A stretch of DNA of 64,000 nucleotides from Pseudorhodoferax soli (lineage in GTDB: Bacteria; Pseudomonadota; Gammaproteobacteria; Burkholderiales; Burkholderiaceae_C), in the NCBI RefSeq assembly GCF_003337555.1, contig NZ_QPJK01000001.1, forward strand, positions 806,001 to 870,000, written 5' to 3'. Positions within the stretch are counted from its first letter, which is position 1. Each line of letters begins with the position of its first letter. Positions 45,948 through 56,677 of the stretch are shown here, piece by piece. The notes under the pieces are model-generated. The model was not told the DNA's origin, ran no database searches, and worked only from the letters and a program-made list of their open reading frames with translations. The position numbers were made by a program, and so were the translations under genes.

Positions 45948-47249
45948 GTGTTCGCGCTGATCGTGCTCAGCGCGTTCTTCTCTGTGGCCGAGATTTCACT
46001 GGCGGCCTCGCGCCGCCTGCGCTTGCGCCAGCTGGCCGACGAGGGCGATGCACGCGCCACGCTGGTCATGAAAGTCCAGGAGCAACCCGGCCACTACTTC
46101 ACCGTAGTGCAGATCGGCCAGAACGCCGTGGCCATCCTGGGCGGCATCGTCGGCGAAGGCGCGATGAGTCCCTTGTTCACCGACCTGTGGCGCTGGATGG
46201 ACCTGGACGATGCGCAGGCGCGCACGGCGGGCTTTCTGTTGTCCTTCCTGGTCACGACATCGCTGTTCATCCTGTTCGCCGACCTGTTTCCCAAGCGCCT
46301 GGGCATGACCCAGCCCGAGGCGCTGGCCATGCGCGTGGTACGGCCCATGCAGACCTGCATGTCGCTGTTCAAGCCGCTGGTTTGGGTCTACAGCCGCACG
46401 GCCGATGGGCTGTTCAAGCTGTTCGACCTGCCGACGCAGCGCGACGACCGCATCACGTCCGAAGACATCCTGGCCATGGCCGAAGCCGGCGCCCGCTCGG
46501 GGGCATTGGCCGCGCGGGAGCAGCAGGTCATCGCCAACGTGTTCGAGCTGGACACGCGCACCGTCTCGTCTGCGATGACGCAGCGCGATCGCATCGCCTT
46601 CTTCCGCCGCGACGAGCCCGACGCGGTGATCCGGCTGCGCATCGCGGCCGAACCCTTCTCGACCTACCCGGTCTGCGACGGCGAGATCGACCGCGTGGTG
46701 GGCTACGTGGACGCCAAGGATCTGTTCCAGCGCGTGCTCAACAACCAGCCGATCTCGCTGCTGGACGATGCGCTGGTGCGCAAGGTGCTCGTCGTGCCGG
46801 ACCGGCTCACGCTGGCCGAGGTGCTGGACCAGTTCCGGCTCGTGCACGAGGACTTCGCGGTCATCGTCAACGAATACAGCTTCGTGGTCGGCGTGGTGAC
46901 GCTCAACGACGTCATGAGCACGGTGATGGGCGAACTCATCGCCTACCCACTGGACGAGGAGCAGATCGTCAAGCGCGACGAGAACTCCTGGCTCATCGAC
47001 GGCGCCACGCCGGTGCAGGACGTGCAGCGCGCGCTGCTCATCGACGAGATGCCCCATGCCGAGGAGTACGAGACGCTGGCAGGCTTCATGATGGTGATGC
47101 TGCGCCGCGTGCCCAAGCGCACGGACACGGTGACCTGGGGCGGTTTTCGCTTCGAGGTGCTGGACGTGGACAGCTTCCGCATCGACCAGGTGATGGTGTC
47201 GCGGGTGACCGAAGCGGCGGCCACGCCCGTCGCCGTTACGCTGCGCTGA
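45948..47249 (+). CDS. CNNM/CorC-family membrane protein
   Basis: At least 433 residues: an N-terminal DUF21 membrane domain (FFSVAEISLAASRRLRLRQL and three further helices), a CBS pair in the middle (from about residue 200, AMTQRDRIAFF), and a C-terminal CorC/HlyC domain ending GFRFEVLDVDSFRIDQV. Family members move or sense Mg2+ or Co2+. GTG 45948 is the first conventional start, but in-frame CTG 45921, overlapping the ATPase stop, would add SLSTSLLLV and restore a full first helix. The true start may thus be CTG. The 3' end overlaps the lytic transglycosylase gene by 14 bases. Confidence 0.85.
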   Translation: MFALIVLSAFFSVAEISLAASRRLRLRQLADEGDARATLVMKVQEQPGHYFTVVQIGQNAVAILGGIVGEGAMSPLFTDLWRWMDLDDAQARTAGFLLSFLVTTSLFILFADLFPKRLGMTQPEALAMRVVRPMQTCMSLFKPLVWVYSRTADGLFKLFDLPTQRDDRITSEDILAMAEAGARSGALAAREQQVIANVFELDTRTVSSAMTQRDRIAFFRRDEPDAVIRLRIAAEPFSTYPVCDGEIDRVVGYVDAKDLFQRVLNNQPISLLDDALVRKVLVVPDRLTLAEVLDQFRLVHEDFAVIVNEYSFVVGVVTLNDVMSTVMGELIAYPLDEEQIVKRDENSWLIDGATPVQDVQRALLIDEMPHAEEYETLAGFMMVMLRRVPKRTDTVTWGGFRFEVLDVDSFRIDQVMVSRVTEAAATPVAVTLR

Positions 47250-47883
47250 AATCCCAGCGCCGGCGCGCCGCCAGCACTGCGTTCGGGTACGGCGCCTGGC
47301 CACGCGAGCCGTTGTAGCGGCCCAGGCCCAGGAACAGGTCGCCCCTCTCGCGGTCCAGGTAGTGGCGCAGGATCACGCAGCCGAAGCGCAGGTTGGTCTG
47401 CATGTGGAACAGCCGGCTCGCATCGCCATCGCCCAGCACGCGGGTCCAGAATGGCATGACCTGGGTGTAGCCGCGTGCTCCGGCCACACTGATGGCAAAG
47501 CGGCGGAAGTTGCTCTCGACCTCGATCAGGCCCAGCACCAGGGCCGTGTCCAATCCGGCGCGCCGGCTTTCGTACCAGACGGTATCGAGGAATTCGCGGC
47601 GCTCGCTCCACTCCGGCTTGCGGCGCAACAGCAGCGGGCTGGCGGCACCCAGCCAGCGCAGGTAGGCCACGCGGGCTTCGGTGCTGTGGAATTCGGGAAC
47701 GGGGGGCGCCGCCTGTGCCACCGCGGCGCTGAGCGCGCTGCGCACCGAATCGATCAAAGGCTCCTCGACCTGACCGCCTGCGTGCGCCAGGCTACCGCGC
47801 CCCAACAAGCCCGCACCGGCAAGGCCACCGAGCAGCCCACGGCGTGAAAGACCTAGCGAAGGATGGCGTGCAACAGGCTTCAA
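47236..47883 (-). CDS. Lytic transglycosylase
   Basis: A 215-residue exported protein with a twin-arginine-like signal (SRRGLLGGLAGAGLLG). The SLT domain has the catalytic Glu in LIEVESNFR, then AVAGARGYTQVMP-like SVAGARGYTQVMPFW and the GRYNGSRG turn. It would cleave peptidoglycan glycan strands in the periplasm. The start is one base from the proS stop, so it is likely co-transcribed with proS. Confidence 0.88.
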   Translation of the reverse strand: MKPVARHPSLGLSRRGLLGGLAGAGLLGRGSLAHAGGQVEEPLIDSVRSALSAAVAQAAPPVPEFHSTEARVAYLRWLGAASPLLLRRKPEWSERREFLDTVWYESRRAGLDTALVLGLIEVESNFRRFAISVAGARGYTQVMPFWTRVLGDGDASRLFHMQTNLRFGCVILRHYLDRERGDLFLGLGRYNGSRGQAPYPNAVLAARRRWDFSAA

Positions 47884-47884
47884 C

Positions 47885-49636
<1,752 letters not shown>

Positions 49637-49691
49637 GTCGGCGGGGAGGGTGTACAGGGAAGACCCGAAACCGGCGCGGGCAGGTAGCCGC

Positions 49692-49719
49692 TTGATACAC
49701 AGACCACGCTGTGCATAAT
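49692..49719 (+). promoter_or_regulatory. Sigma-70 promoter of rppH
   Basis: TTGATA (49692-49697) and CATAAT (49714-49719) are separated by 16 bases, with TG two bases before the -10. It is the clearest sigma-70 promoter in the window. Transcription should start near 49726, about 23 bases before ATG 49749. Confidence 0.7.
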
Positions 49720-49748
49720 GGTTTCAGTTAAAAAATTGGGGTTTGATT

Positions 49749-50405
49749 ATGCTTGACCGGGAAGGCTTCAGGCCCAACGTCGGCATCGTCCTGCTCAACC
49801 AGAAGAACCAGGTGTTCTGGGGCAAGCGCATTCGCACCCACTCATGGCAGTTCCCCCAAGGGGGGATTGACCGGGGCGAGTCGCCAGAGCAGGCCATGTT
49901 CCGTGAACTGCACGAGGAAGTGGGTTTGCGTCCGGAGCATGTGCGGGTCGTCGCGCGCACGCGCGACTGGTTGCGCTACGAGGTGCCGGACCGTTTCATT
50001 CGCCGCGATGCGCGCGGGCACTACAAGGGACAAAAGCAGATCTGGTATCTCCTGCAGCTGATGGGCCACGACTGGGACCTGAACCTGCGCGCGACCAACC
50101 ATCCGGAGTTCGACGCCTGGCGCTGGAACGACTACTGGGTGCCGCTGGATGTGGTGGTGGAATTCAAGCGTGGCGTCTACGAGATGGCACTGACCGAGTT
50201 GGCCCGCTACCTGCCCCGCCATGACCACCGCAACCGCTATTTGCGCTCGAGCATGCGCGCGCGAGAAGGCGACATCCAGGACCCGCGCCGCGACATGCCG
50301 GCGCAGCAGTTCGAGCTACCGCCCGGCGGCAGTTTCGAACCCGATCCCCAAACCAACGAGCGGCTGGGCGCCGCTCCGCACAACAACCATGCTTCTTCGT
50401 CGTAG
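49749..50405 (+). CDS. rppH: RNA pyrophosphohydrolase
   Basis: A 218-residue NUDIX enzyme that removes pyrophosphate from mRNA 5' ends and triggers decay. GYRPNVGI-like [12 protein letters not shown] starts the protein, the Nudix box is [23 protein letters not shown], and [12 protein letters not shown] is typical of RppH. It has a C-terminal extension of about 40 polar residues compared with E. coli (176). Its end overlaps the start of the CNP1-like gene. Confidence 0.95.
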   Translation: MLDREGFRPNVGIVLLNQKNQVFWGKRIRTHSWQFPQGGIDRGESPEQAMFRELHEEVGLRPEHVRVVARTRDWLRYEVPDRFIRRDARGHYKGQKQIWYLLQLMGHDWDLNLRATNHPEFDAWRWNDYWVPLDVVVEFKRGVYEMALTELARYLPRHDHRNRYLRSSMRAREGDIQDPRRDMPAQQFELPPGGSFEPDPQTNERLGAAPHNNHASSS

Positions 50406-50913
50406 CCGCCTGGCGGCCTGGTTGGCCGTCGGCATCCTGAGCGCTGCGGCGGCCGGGGCGCAACAACTGAACAACAACGTTCCGGACGAGCCTGAATGGG
50501 TGGAGAGCGATACGCCCGCGGCGCCCGCCTTCGACATCAACAAGCTCGTGGACGTGACTGTCGATGCGCAAGGCGCCCTGCGCTACGGCGTCGATCCGGC
50601 GACGCTGCAGATCGGCAAGGACGGCGTGGTGCGCTACGTGATGGTGGCGCGCAGCACCAGCGGCGCCATGACCGCTATGTACGAAGGGGTGCGCTGCAGC
50701 ACTGGCGAGTACAAGCTCTACGCGCGCTACAACGTCGACAAGTGGACGCCGGTCGGCAAGCCCGAATGGAAGTCGCTGTGGGAATCCACGCGCATCAAGC
50801 ACCCGCTGGCCTTCGCGCGCCAGGGTGGTTGCGACAGCAAGGCGCCACCCAGTTCGGTGGGCGACATCGTGCGGCGCCTGAAGTCGCCTGCGGAAACCGT
50901 CTACCCGTCCTGA
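50389..50913 (+). CDS. CNP1-like family exported protein
   Basis: A 174-residue exported protein; signal peptide ends AGA-QQLNNN. The mature part matches the CNP1-like family: [27 protein letters not shown], a Cys pair ([14 protein letters not shown] and [10 protein letters not shown]). The name comes from a neisserial cryptic protein; function is unknown. The start overlaps the rppH frame by 17 bases, and the gene ends 3 bases before the convergent proB. Confidence 0.85.
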   Translation: MLLRRSRLAAWLAVGILSAAAAGAQQLNNNVPDEPEWVESDTPAAPAFDINKLVDVTVDAQGALRYGVDPATLQIGKDGVVRYVMVARSTSGAMTAMYEGVRCSTGEYKLYARYNVDKWTPVGKPEWKSLWESTRIKHPLAFARQGGCDSKAPPSSVGDIVRRLKSPAETVYPS

Positions 50914-50916
50914 AGC

Positions 50917-52065
50917 TCAGCGGCTCAGCACGAGGTTGTCCCGGTGGACCATCTCGTGCTCGGCCGTGTAGCCGAGCAAAGCCTCGAACTCGCTGGACGG
51001 CTTGCGGCACAGCAACCTGGCCTCTGCGCTGGCGTAGTTCGCCAGCCCCCGGGCAATGGTCTGGCCGAGGTTGTCGCGGATGGCGATCACGTCGCCGCGC
51101 GAGAACTCGCCCTCCACCGCCGTCATGCCGATCGGCAGGAGGCTCTTGCCTTCGCCGCGCAACTTGCGCGCCGCACCGTCGTCGACGATGACGGCACCGC
51201 GCAACTGCAGGTGGTCGGCCATCCACTGCTTGCGCGCCTGCATCTTCTGCGTCTGTGCGACCAGCAGGGTGCCGATGGCTTCGCCCTGCGTCAGGCGCAG
51301 CAGCACATCGGGCTCACGACCCCAGGCGATCACCGTCGACGCGCCCGAACCGGCCGCACGCTTGGCCGCGAGGATCTTGGTGATCATGCCGCCGCGGCCG
51401 ATGCTGGACCCTGCCCCGCCGGCCATGGCCTCGAGCTCCGGATCGCCAGCCTGCGCCTCGTCGATGAAGCGCGCGCCCGGGTCCTTGCGCGGATCGGCCG
51501 AGTACAGGCCGCGCTGGTCGGTCAAGATCACCAGGGCGTCGGCCTCGACCAGGTTCGCGACCAGGGCACCCAACGTGTCGTTGTCGCCGAACTTGATCTC
51601 GTCGTTGACGACGGTGTCGTTCTCGTTGATCACCGGCACCACGCCGTGGTGCAGCAAGGTCAGCAAGGTGGACCGTGCGTTCAGGTAGCGCTCGCGGTCG
51701 GCCAGGTCGGCATGCGTGAGCAGCACCTGGGCACTGCCCAGGCCGTTCTCGCGCAGCTTGCTCTCGTACATCTGCGCCAGGCCCATCTGCCCGACAGCGG
51801 CTGCAGCCTGCAGCGCGTGCACCTCGCGTGGGCGCGTGGTCCAGCCCAGGCGCTTCATGCCCTCGGCAATCGCACCGCTGGACACCATGATCAACTCGCG
51901 GCCGCGCACCCCGTCGCCGCGCACCAGAGCCGCCAGCTGGCGGGACCACTCGCCGATCGCGGCCTCGTCCAGGCCGCGCCCTTCGTTGGTCACCAGGCTG
52001 GAGCCGACCTTGACGACGATGCGCCGCGCATCGCGCAGCAGGGTCGAGTTGGCGAGTGGCGTCAT
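50917..52065 (-). CDS. proB: Glutamate 5-kinase
   Basis: A 382-residue kinase that makes glutamyl 5-phosphate for proline synthesis. The amino acid kinase domain begins [21 protein letters not shown] and [13 protein letters not shown] are typical. The C-terminal ~100 residues are a PUA domain ([26 protein letters not shown]). ATG 52065 is 4 bases after obgE, so obgE-proB form an operon. Confidence 0.96.
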   Translation of the reverse strand: MTPLANSTLLRDARRIVVKVGSSLVTNEGRGLDEAAIGEWSRQLAALVRGDGVRGRELIMVSSGAIAEGMKRLGWTTRPREVHALQAAAAVGQMGLAQMYESKLRENGLGSAQVLLTHADLADRERYLNARSTLLTLLHHGVVPVINENDTVVNDEIKFGDNDTLGALVANLVEADALVILTDQRGLYSADPRKDPGARFIDEAQAGDPELEAMAGGAGSSIGRGGMITKILAAKRAAGSGASTVIAWGREPDVLLRLTQGEAIGTLLVAQTQKMQARKQWMADHLQLRGAVIVDDGAARKLRGEGKSLLPIGMTAVEGEFSRGDVIAIRDNLGQTIARGLANYASAEARLLCRKPSSEFEALLGYTAEHEMVHRDNLVLSR

Positions 52066-52069
52066 GGAA

Positions 52070-53155
<1,086 letters not shown>

Positions 53156-53175
53156 TTAAAGAGACCAAAACGACA

Positions 53176-53196
53176 AAGCCCCGACAAGCGGGGCTT
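53176..53196 (-). terminator. Terminator of rplU-rpmA
   Basis: AAGCCCC (53176-53182) pairs with GGGGCTT (53190-53196); on the minus strand the stem is followed by TGTCGTTTTGG. It lies 21 bases after the rpmA stop and upstream of obgE. Confidence 0.7.
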
Positions 53197-53217
53197 GGAA
53201 CCAGAGGACCGAAGTCC

Positions 53218-53478
53218 TCAGGCTGCCGGCGTGATGAAGACCGTGTGCTTGTTCATCGAGCCCTTGACGGCGAACGACACGTGGCCGTCGACCAGGGCGA
53301 ACAAGGTGTGGTCCTTGCCGACGCCGACGTTGCCGCCGGCATGGAAACGCGTACCGCGCTGGCGCACGATGATGGAACCGGCGCTGACCAGTTCACCACC
53401 GAAGGCCTTCACGCCCAGCATCTTGGGCTTGGAATCGCGCCCGTTGCGTGTAGAGCCGCCGCCTTTTTTCTGTGCCAT
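53218..53478 (-). CDS. rpmA: 50S ribosomal protein L27
   Basis: An 86-residue L27 with the N-terminal [16 protein letters not shown] tail that reaches the peptidyl-transferase centre, and [22 protein letters not shown]. No N-terminal leader to be cleaved is present, unlike in Firmicutes. It follows rplU by 11 bases. Confidence 0.98.
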   Translation of the reverse strand: MAQKKGGGSTRNGRDSKPKMLGVKAFGGELVSAGSIIVRQRGTRFHAGGNVGVGKDHTLFALVDGHVSFAVKGSMNKHTVFITPAA

Positions 53479-53489
53479 GACCTATTCCC

Positions 53490-53801
53490 TTAACCGGCGA
53501 TCGCGCCGATTTGCAGCTCGGTGAACTGCTGGCGATGGCCTTGACGTTTCTGATAGTGCTTGCGACGGCGCATCTTGAAGATGTGCACTTTGTCGTGCTT
53601 GCCATGCGACACGACGGTTGCCGTGACGGTTGCGCCGGATACCAAGGGGGTGCCCACCTTGATCTCGCTGCCGTTGCCAACGGCGAGAACCTGGTCGATC
53701 ACGATCTCTTGGCCAACATCCGCAGCAATCTGTTCTACTTTAATTTTTTCGCCGGAAGCAACGCGATACTGCTTGCCACCGGTTTTTATGACCGCGTACA
53801 T
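53490..53801 (-). CDS. rplU: 50S ribosomal protein L21
   Basis: A 103-residue L21: [20 protein letters not shown] at the start and [16 protein letters not shown] near the end bind 23S rRNA. It is first in rplU-rpmA, with a promoter at 53878-53883 and a leader hairpin at 53819-53841. Confidence 0.98.
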   Translation of the reverse strand: MYAVIKTGGKQYRVASGEKIKVEQIAADVGQEIVIDQVLAVGNGSEIKVGTPLVSGATVTATVVSHGKHDKVHIFKMRRRKHYQKRQGHRQQFTELQIGAIAG

Positions 53802-53818
53802 GTGGAACCTCTGATGAG

Positions 53819-53841
53819 CCCTCTACCTAAGCTCTAGAGGG
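53819..53841 (-). promoter_or_regulatory. Leader hairpin of rplU
   Basis: CCCTCTA (53819-53825) and TAGAGGG (53835-53841) can pair in the 5' leader, 18 bases before the rplU start. It may be an L21 autoregulatory target, as ribosomal-protein leaders often are; this is inference. Confidence 0.35.
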
Positions 53842-53877
53842 TGAGCCTTCAGCGGACGAATTTCCGCGAAGCCCAAG

Positions 53878-53883
53878 AGTATA
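53878..53883 (-). promoter_or_regulatory. -10 element of rplU
   Basis: On the minus strand TGCTATACT gives an extended -10 (TATACT at 53883-53878). A TTGCCC lies 19 bases further up. It faces the ispB promoter. Confidence 0.5.
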
Positions 53884-53947
53884 GCATTCCCAGGCCCAGA
53901 GGGGGCAAGCCGGCGCCCAGGCCGGGCTGGCGGCAGGAGGGCCTTCC

Positions 53948-53953
53948 TATAAT
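53948..53953 (+). promoter_or_regulatory. -10 element of ispB
   Basis: A perfect TATAAT, 27 bases before the TTG start of ispB, within the divergent rplU/ispB spacer. The -35 is not clear. Confidence 0.5.
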
Positions 53954-53980
53954 CCGCCGCAATTACCCTGGGTCACACCT

Positions 53981-54964
53981 TTGTCCGTCCACAACTCCAG
54001 CACCGCAGAAGCGGTCGCGCTGATCGCCGACGACATGCGCGAAGTCGATCGTTTGATCGCCAAGCGCCTCTCTTCCGATGTGCCGCTCGTCGGCCAGGTC
54101 GCGCAGTACATCATCTCCGCAGGCGGCAAGCGACTGCGCCCGGCGCTGCTGCTGCTGATGTGCGGCGCGCTCGGCCAGCGTTCGTCCGAGCGCTTCACAC
54201 TCGCGGCCGTGGTGGAGTTCATCCACACGGCCACGCTGCTGCACGACGATGTGGTCGACGATTCCACGCTGCGGCGTGGCCGCGCCACCGCCAACGAGGC
54301 CTTCGGCAACCCGGCTAGCGTGCTGGTGGGCGACTTCCTGTACTCGCGTGCCTTCCAGATGATGGTCGAGGTGGGCGACATGCGCATCATGCAGACCCTG
54401 GCCGAGGCGACCAATGTGATCGCCGAGGGCGAAGTCATGCAGCTCGTGAACATGCACGACGCCTCGCTGGACGAGAACGGCTACCTGCGCGTGATCCGCT
54501 CCAAGACCGCCAAGCTGTTCGAAGCCAGCGCCCGCATCGCCGCCATCCTGGCCGGCAGCCCGCCCGAGATCGAACGCGCCTGCGCCGACTACGGCCAGGC
54601 TCTGGGCACCGCCTTCCAGGTCATCGACGACGTGCTGGACTACGACGGCGCGCCCGAAGAGATGGGCAAGAACCTCGGCGACGACCTGCGCGAAGGCAAG
54701 TGCACGCTTCCCTTGATCGCCGCCATGCGGCGCGGCACCGCCGCTCAGCGCGACATCATCCGTGTGGCGATCGAGAACGGTGCTGTCGACAACATCGACG
54801 AAATCATCGCCATCGTCCGCGAAACCGGCGCTTTGGAGGTCACGCGCGAGGCCGCTGCAGCAGAAGCGCAACGCGCCATCGAGGCCATCTCGCAACTGTC
54901 TCCAAATGACAACACAAAAGCTTTGCTACAATTAGCGGCTCAGCTGTTGCAGCGCAGGTCCTAG
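53981..54964 (+). CDS. ispB: Polyprenyl (octaprenyl) diphosphate synthase
   Basis: A 327-residue trans-prenyltransferase that builds the ubiquinone side chain. Both Asp-rich motifs are present: LLHDDVVDDSTLRRG and QVIDDVLDYDG, with GGKRLRP before them. The start is TTG 53981 (SVHNSSTAEAVALIADDM follows, matching family N-termini); no ATG is suitably placed. It is divergent from rplU and followed by tRNA-Pro. Confidence 0.95.
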   Translation: MSVHNSSTAEAVALIADDMREVDRLIAKRLSSDVPLVGQVAQYIISAGGKRLRPALLLLMCGALGQRSSERFTLAAVVEFIHTATLLHDDVVDDSTLRRGRATANEAFGNPASVLVGDFLYSRAFQMMVEVGDMRIMQTLAEATNVIAEGEVMQLVNMHDASLDENGYLRVIRSKTAKLFEASARIAAILAGSPPEIERACADYGQALGTAFQVIDDVLDYDGAPEEMGKNLGDDLREGKCTLPLIAAMRRGTAAQRDIIRVAIENGAVDNIDEIIAIVRETGALEVTREAAAAEAQRAIEAISQLSPNDNTKALLQLAAQLLQRRS

Positions 54965-54981
54965 GGCCTGGAGTCGCAAAT

Positions 54982-55058
54982 CGGGGTGTAGCTTAGCCTG
55001 GTAGAGCGCTACGTTCGGGACGTAGAGGCCGGAGGTTCGAATCCTCTCACCCCGACCA
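54982..55058 (+). tRNA. tRNA-Pro (anticodon CGG)
   Basis: A 77-base cloverleaf: acceptor CGGGGTG pairs with CACCCCG, anticodon stem CTACG/CGTAG encloses TTCGGGA (anticodon CGG), and the T arm is GGAGGTTCGAATCCTC. CCA is encoded. A terminator follows at 55084-55110. Confidence 0.95.
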
Positions 55059-55083
55059 GCCAAGTCATTGTCATGAGCAAAAG

Positions 55084-55110
55084 AGGCCGCGCAAGCGGCC
55101 TTTGTTGTTT
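55084..55110 (+). terminator. Terminator of tRNA-Pro, probably bidirectional
   Basis: AGGCCGC (55084-55090) and GCGGCCT (55095-55101) with a GCAA tetraloop are followed by TTGTTGTTT. Read on the minus strand, the same stem is followed by CTTTTG and could also end hutF. Confidence 0.75.
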
Positions 55111-55121
55111 CTGGCGGCAAC

Positions 55122-56570
55122 TCAGCGCCACAGGGCAGCCATCGCCGCGCTGAACGCCGCACCCAATTGCGGCCCCAGCGGGGCGGTCGACGTGCTGCCC
55201 ACCACCCTGCCCTGCGTCACGACCGCCTGCCCGGCGACGAAGACGTCCCACAGCCGCGGCGAGGGCGAAGAGAACACCATGGCGTCCAGCACATGCTCGG
55301 CGGGAATGCCCAGCAGCGCCGGCGACTGGTCGTCCAGCACCACGAAATCGGCCCGGTGCCCCGCCTGGATCGCGCCGATGCGCTGGCCTGTCGCGGCACG
55401 GCCGCCGGCGACCGCGGCATCGAACAGCGCCGCTGCCGTGCTGTCGCGTCCGCCCGACCGCGCCGCCACGTTGCGCTGGCGCAGCTGCACACGCTGCAGG
55501 TACTCCAGCAGGCGCAGTTCCGTGGTCCATTGGCGCGAAACCTGGCTGTCCGAGCCGACGGACCAGCGTCCGCCCATCGCCATGTAGCCGGCCAGGTCGA
55601 ACAGGCCGTCGCCGAGGTCGGCCTCGGTGCTGGGGCACAGCACGATCGAGGCGCCGGTGCGGCGCACGCCCTGAAGCTCCTGCGCCGTGGCCTGGGTCGC
55701 GTGCACGAGGTTCCAGCGCGCATCCACTGGCGCGTTCTGCAGCAGCCACTCCACCGGGCGCAGGCCGGTGTGGGCGACGCAGTCGTCCACTTCCTGGCGC
55801 TGTTCCGCGACATGGATGTGCAGCGGCAGCGACACCTTGCGCGCGTGCGCCGCCACCTCCTGCAAGGCGGCGGCATCGACGGCACGCAGCGAATGCACGG
55901 CCACGCCTGCGCCGAGCAGAGCGCCCGGGCTGGTCTTGCTGGTGCCGGCATCGACAGCCAGCCGGGCGATGGCCTCCACCGTGCGCAGCACGCTGTCCGG
56001 CGTGGAAGCAAAGCGGCGCTGCGCGTCGTCCAGCGCTGGCGCGCCGAAGCCCGCACGCATGTAGAGGGTGGGCAGAAGGGTCAGGCCGATGCCCACCTGC
56101 TGCGCCGCGCGCACGAGCGCCAGCGCCATCTCCAGTGGCTGGCCTTGCGCCTGCCCGTCGGGTGCGCCGTGCAGGTAGTGGAACTCGCAGACCTGGGTGT
56201 AGCCGGCCTGCAGCAGCTCGGCGTACAGCAGGCTGGCCACGGCCTCCAGTTGCCCAGGCGTGATGCGCCGCGCCACGCTGTACATGCGCTCGCGCCAGGT
56301 CCAGAAGTCGTCGACCTCGGTCGCCGCGCCATTGCGCCGGCGTTCCGTCAGACCGGCCATGGCGCGCTGGAAGGCATGGCTGTGCGCGTTGACCATGCCC
56401 GGCAGCACCGGGCCCCCGAGCCGCATGGCACCACGCTGCTGCTCGGCGCTGGCATTGGGCAGCACGTTGAGCCAGCAGCCATCGGCCGCCACGGTCAACA
56501 CCACATCGCGCGCCCATGTCCCCTGGATCCATGCGCGGCTCGCAAAGAACCGCCTCACCTCGTGCGTCAT
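55122..56570 (-). CDS. hutF: Formimidoylglutamate deiminase
   Basis: A 482-residue amidohydrolase-superfamily enzyme, which in the five-step histidine pathway turns N-formimidoyl-glutamate into N-formylglutamate and ammonia. The HxH metal motif is in NAHSHAFQRAMAG; later ligands are in LHIHVAEQ, and GSDSQVSRQWTTELRLLE is the family's active-site loop. ATG 56570 has AAGGA upstream. No other hut gene is in the window. Confidence 0.88.
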   Translation of the reverse strand: MTHEVRRFFASRAWIQGTWARDVVLTVAADGCWLNVLPNASAEQQRGAMRLGGPVLPGMVNAHSHAFQRAMAGLTERRRNGAATEVDDFWTWRERMYSVARRITPGQLEAVASLLYAELLQAGYTQVCEFHYLHGAPDGQAQGQPLEMALALVRAAQQVGIGLTLLPTLYMRAGFGAPALDDAQRRFASTPDSVLRTVEAIARLAVDAGTSKTSPGALLGAGVAVHSLRAVDAAALQEVAAHARKVSLPLHIHVAEQRQEVDDCVAHTGLRPVEWLLQNAPVDARWNLVHATQATAQELQGVRRTGASIVLCPSTEADLGDGLFDLAGYMAMGGRWSVGSDSQVSRQWTTELRLLEYLQRVQLRQRNVAARSGGRDSTAAALFDAAVAGGRAATGQRIGAIQAGHRADFVVLDDQSPALLGIPAEHVLDAMVFSSPSPRLWDVFVAGQAVVTQGRVVGSTSTAPLGPQLGAAFSAAMAALWR

Positions 56571-56620
56571 GCGCCGTCCTTCCGCTCGGTTGTGCGCATT
56601 CTGCACCGGCCCATGCGCGC

Positions 56621-56655
56621 AAAAAGGCCCCGGCGCCTTGCAGCACCGGGGCCTT
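56621..56655 (-). terminator. Rho-independent terminator of phoX
   Basis: AAGGCCCCGG (56624-56633) and CCGGGGCCTT (56646-56655) form a perfect 10-bp stem; on the minus strand it runs into TTTTT (56625-56621). It lies 22 bases beyond the phoX stop. Confidence 0.85.
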
Positions 56656-56677
56656 CCTGCGGCAGATCAACGAAGGC

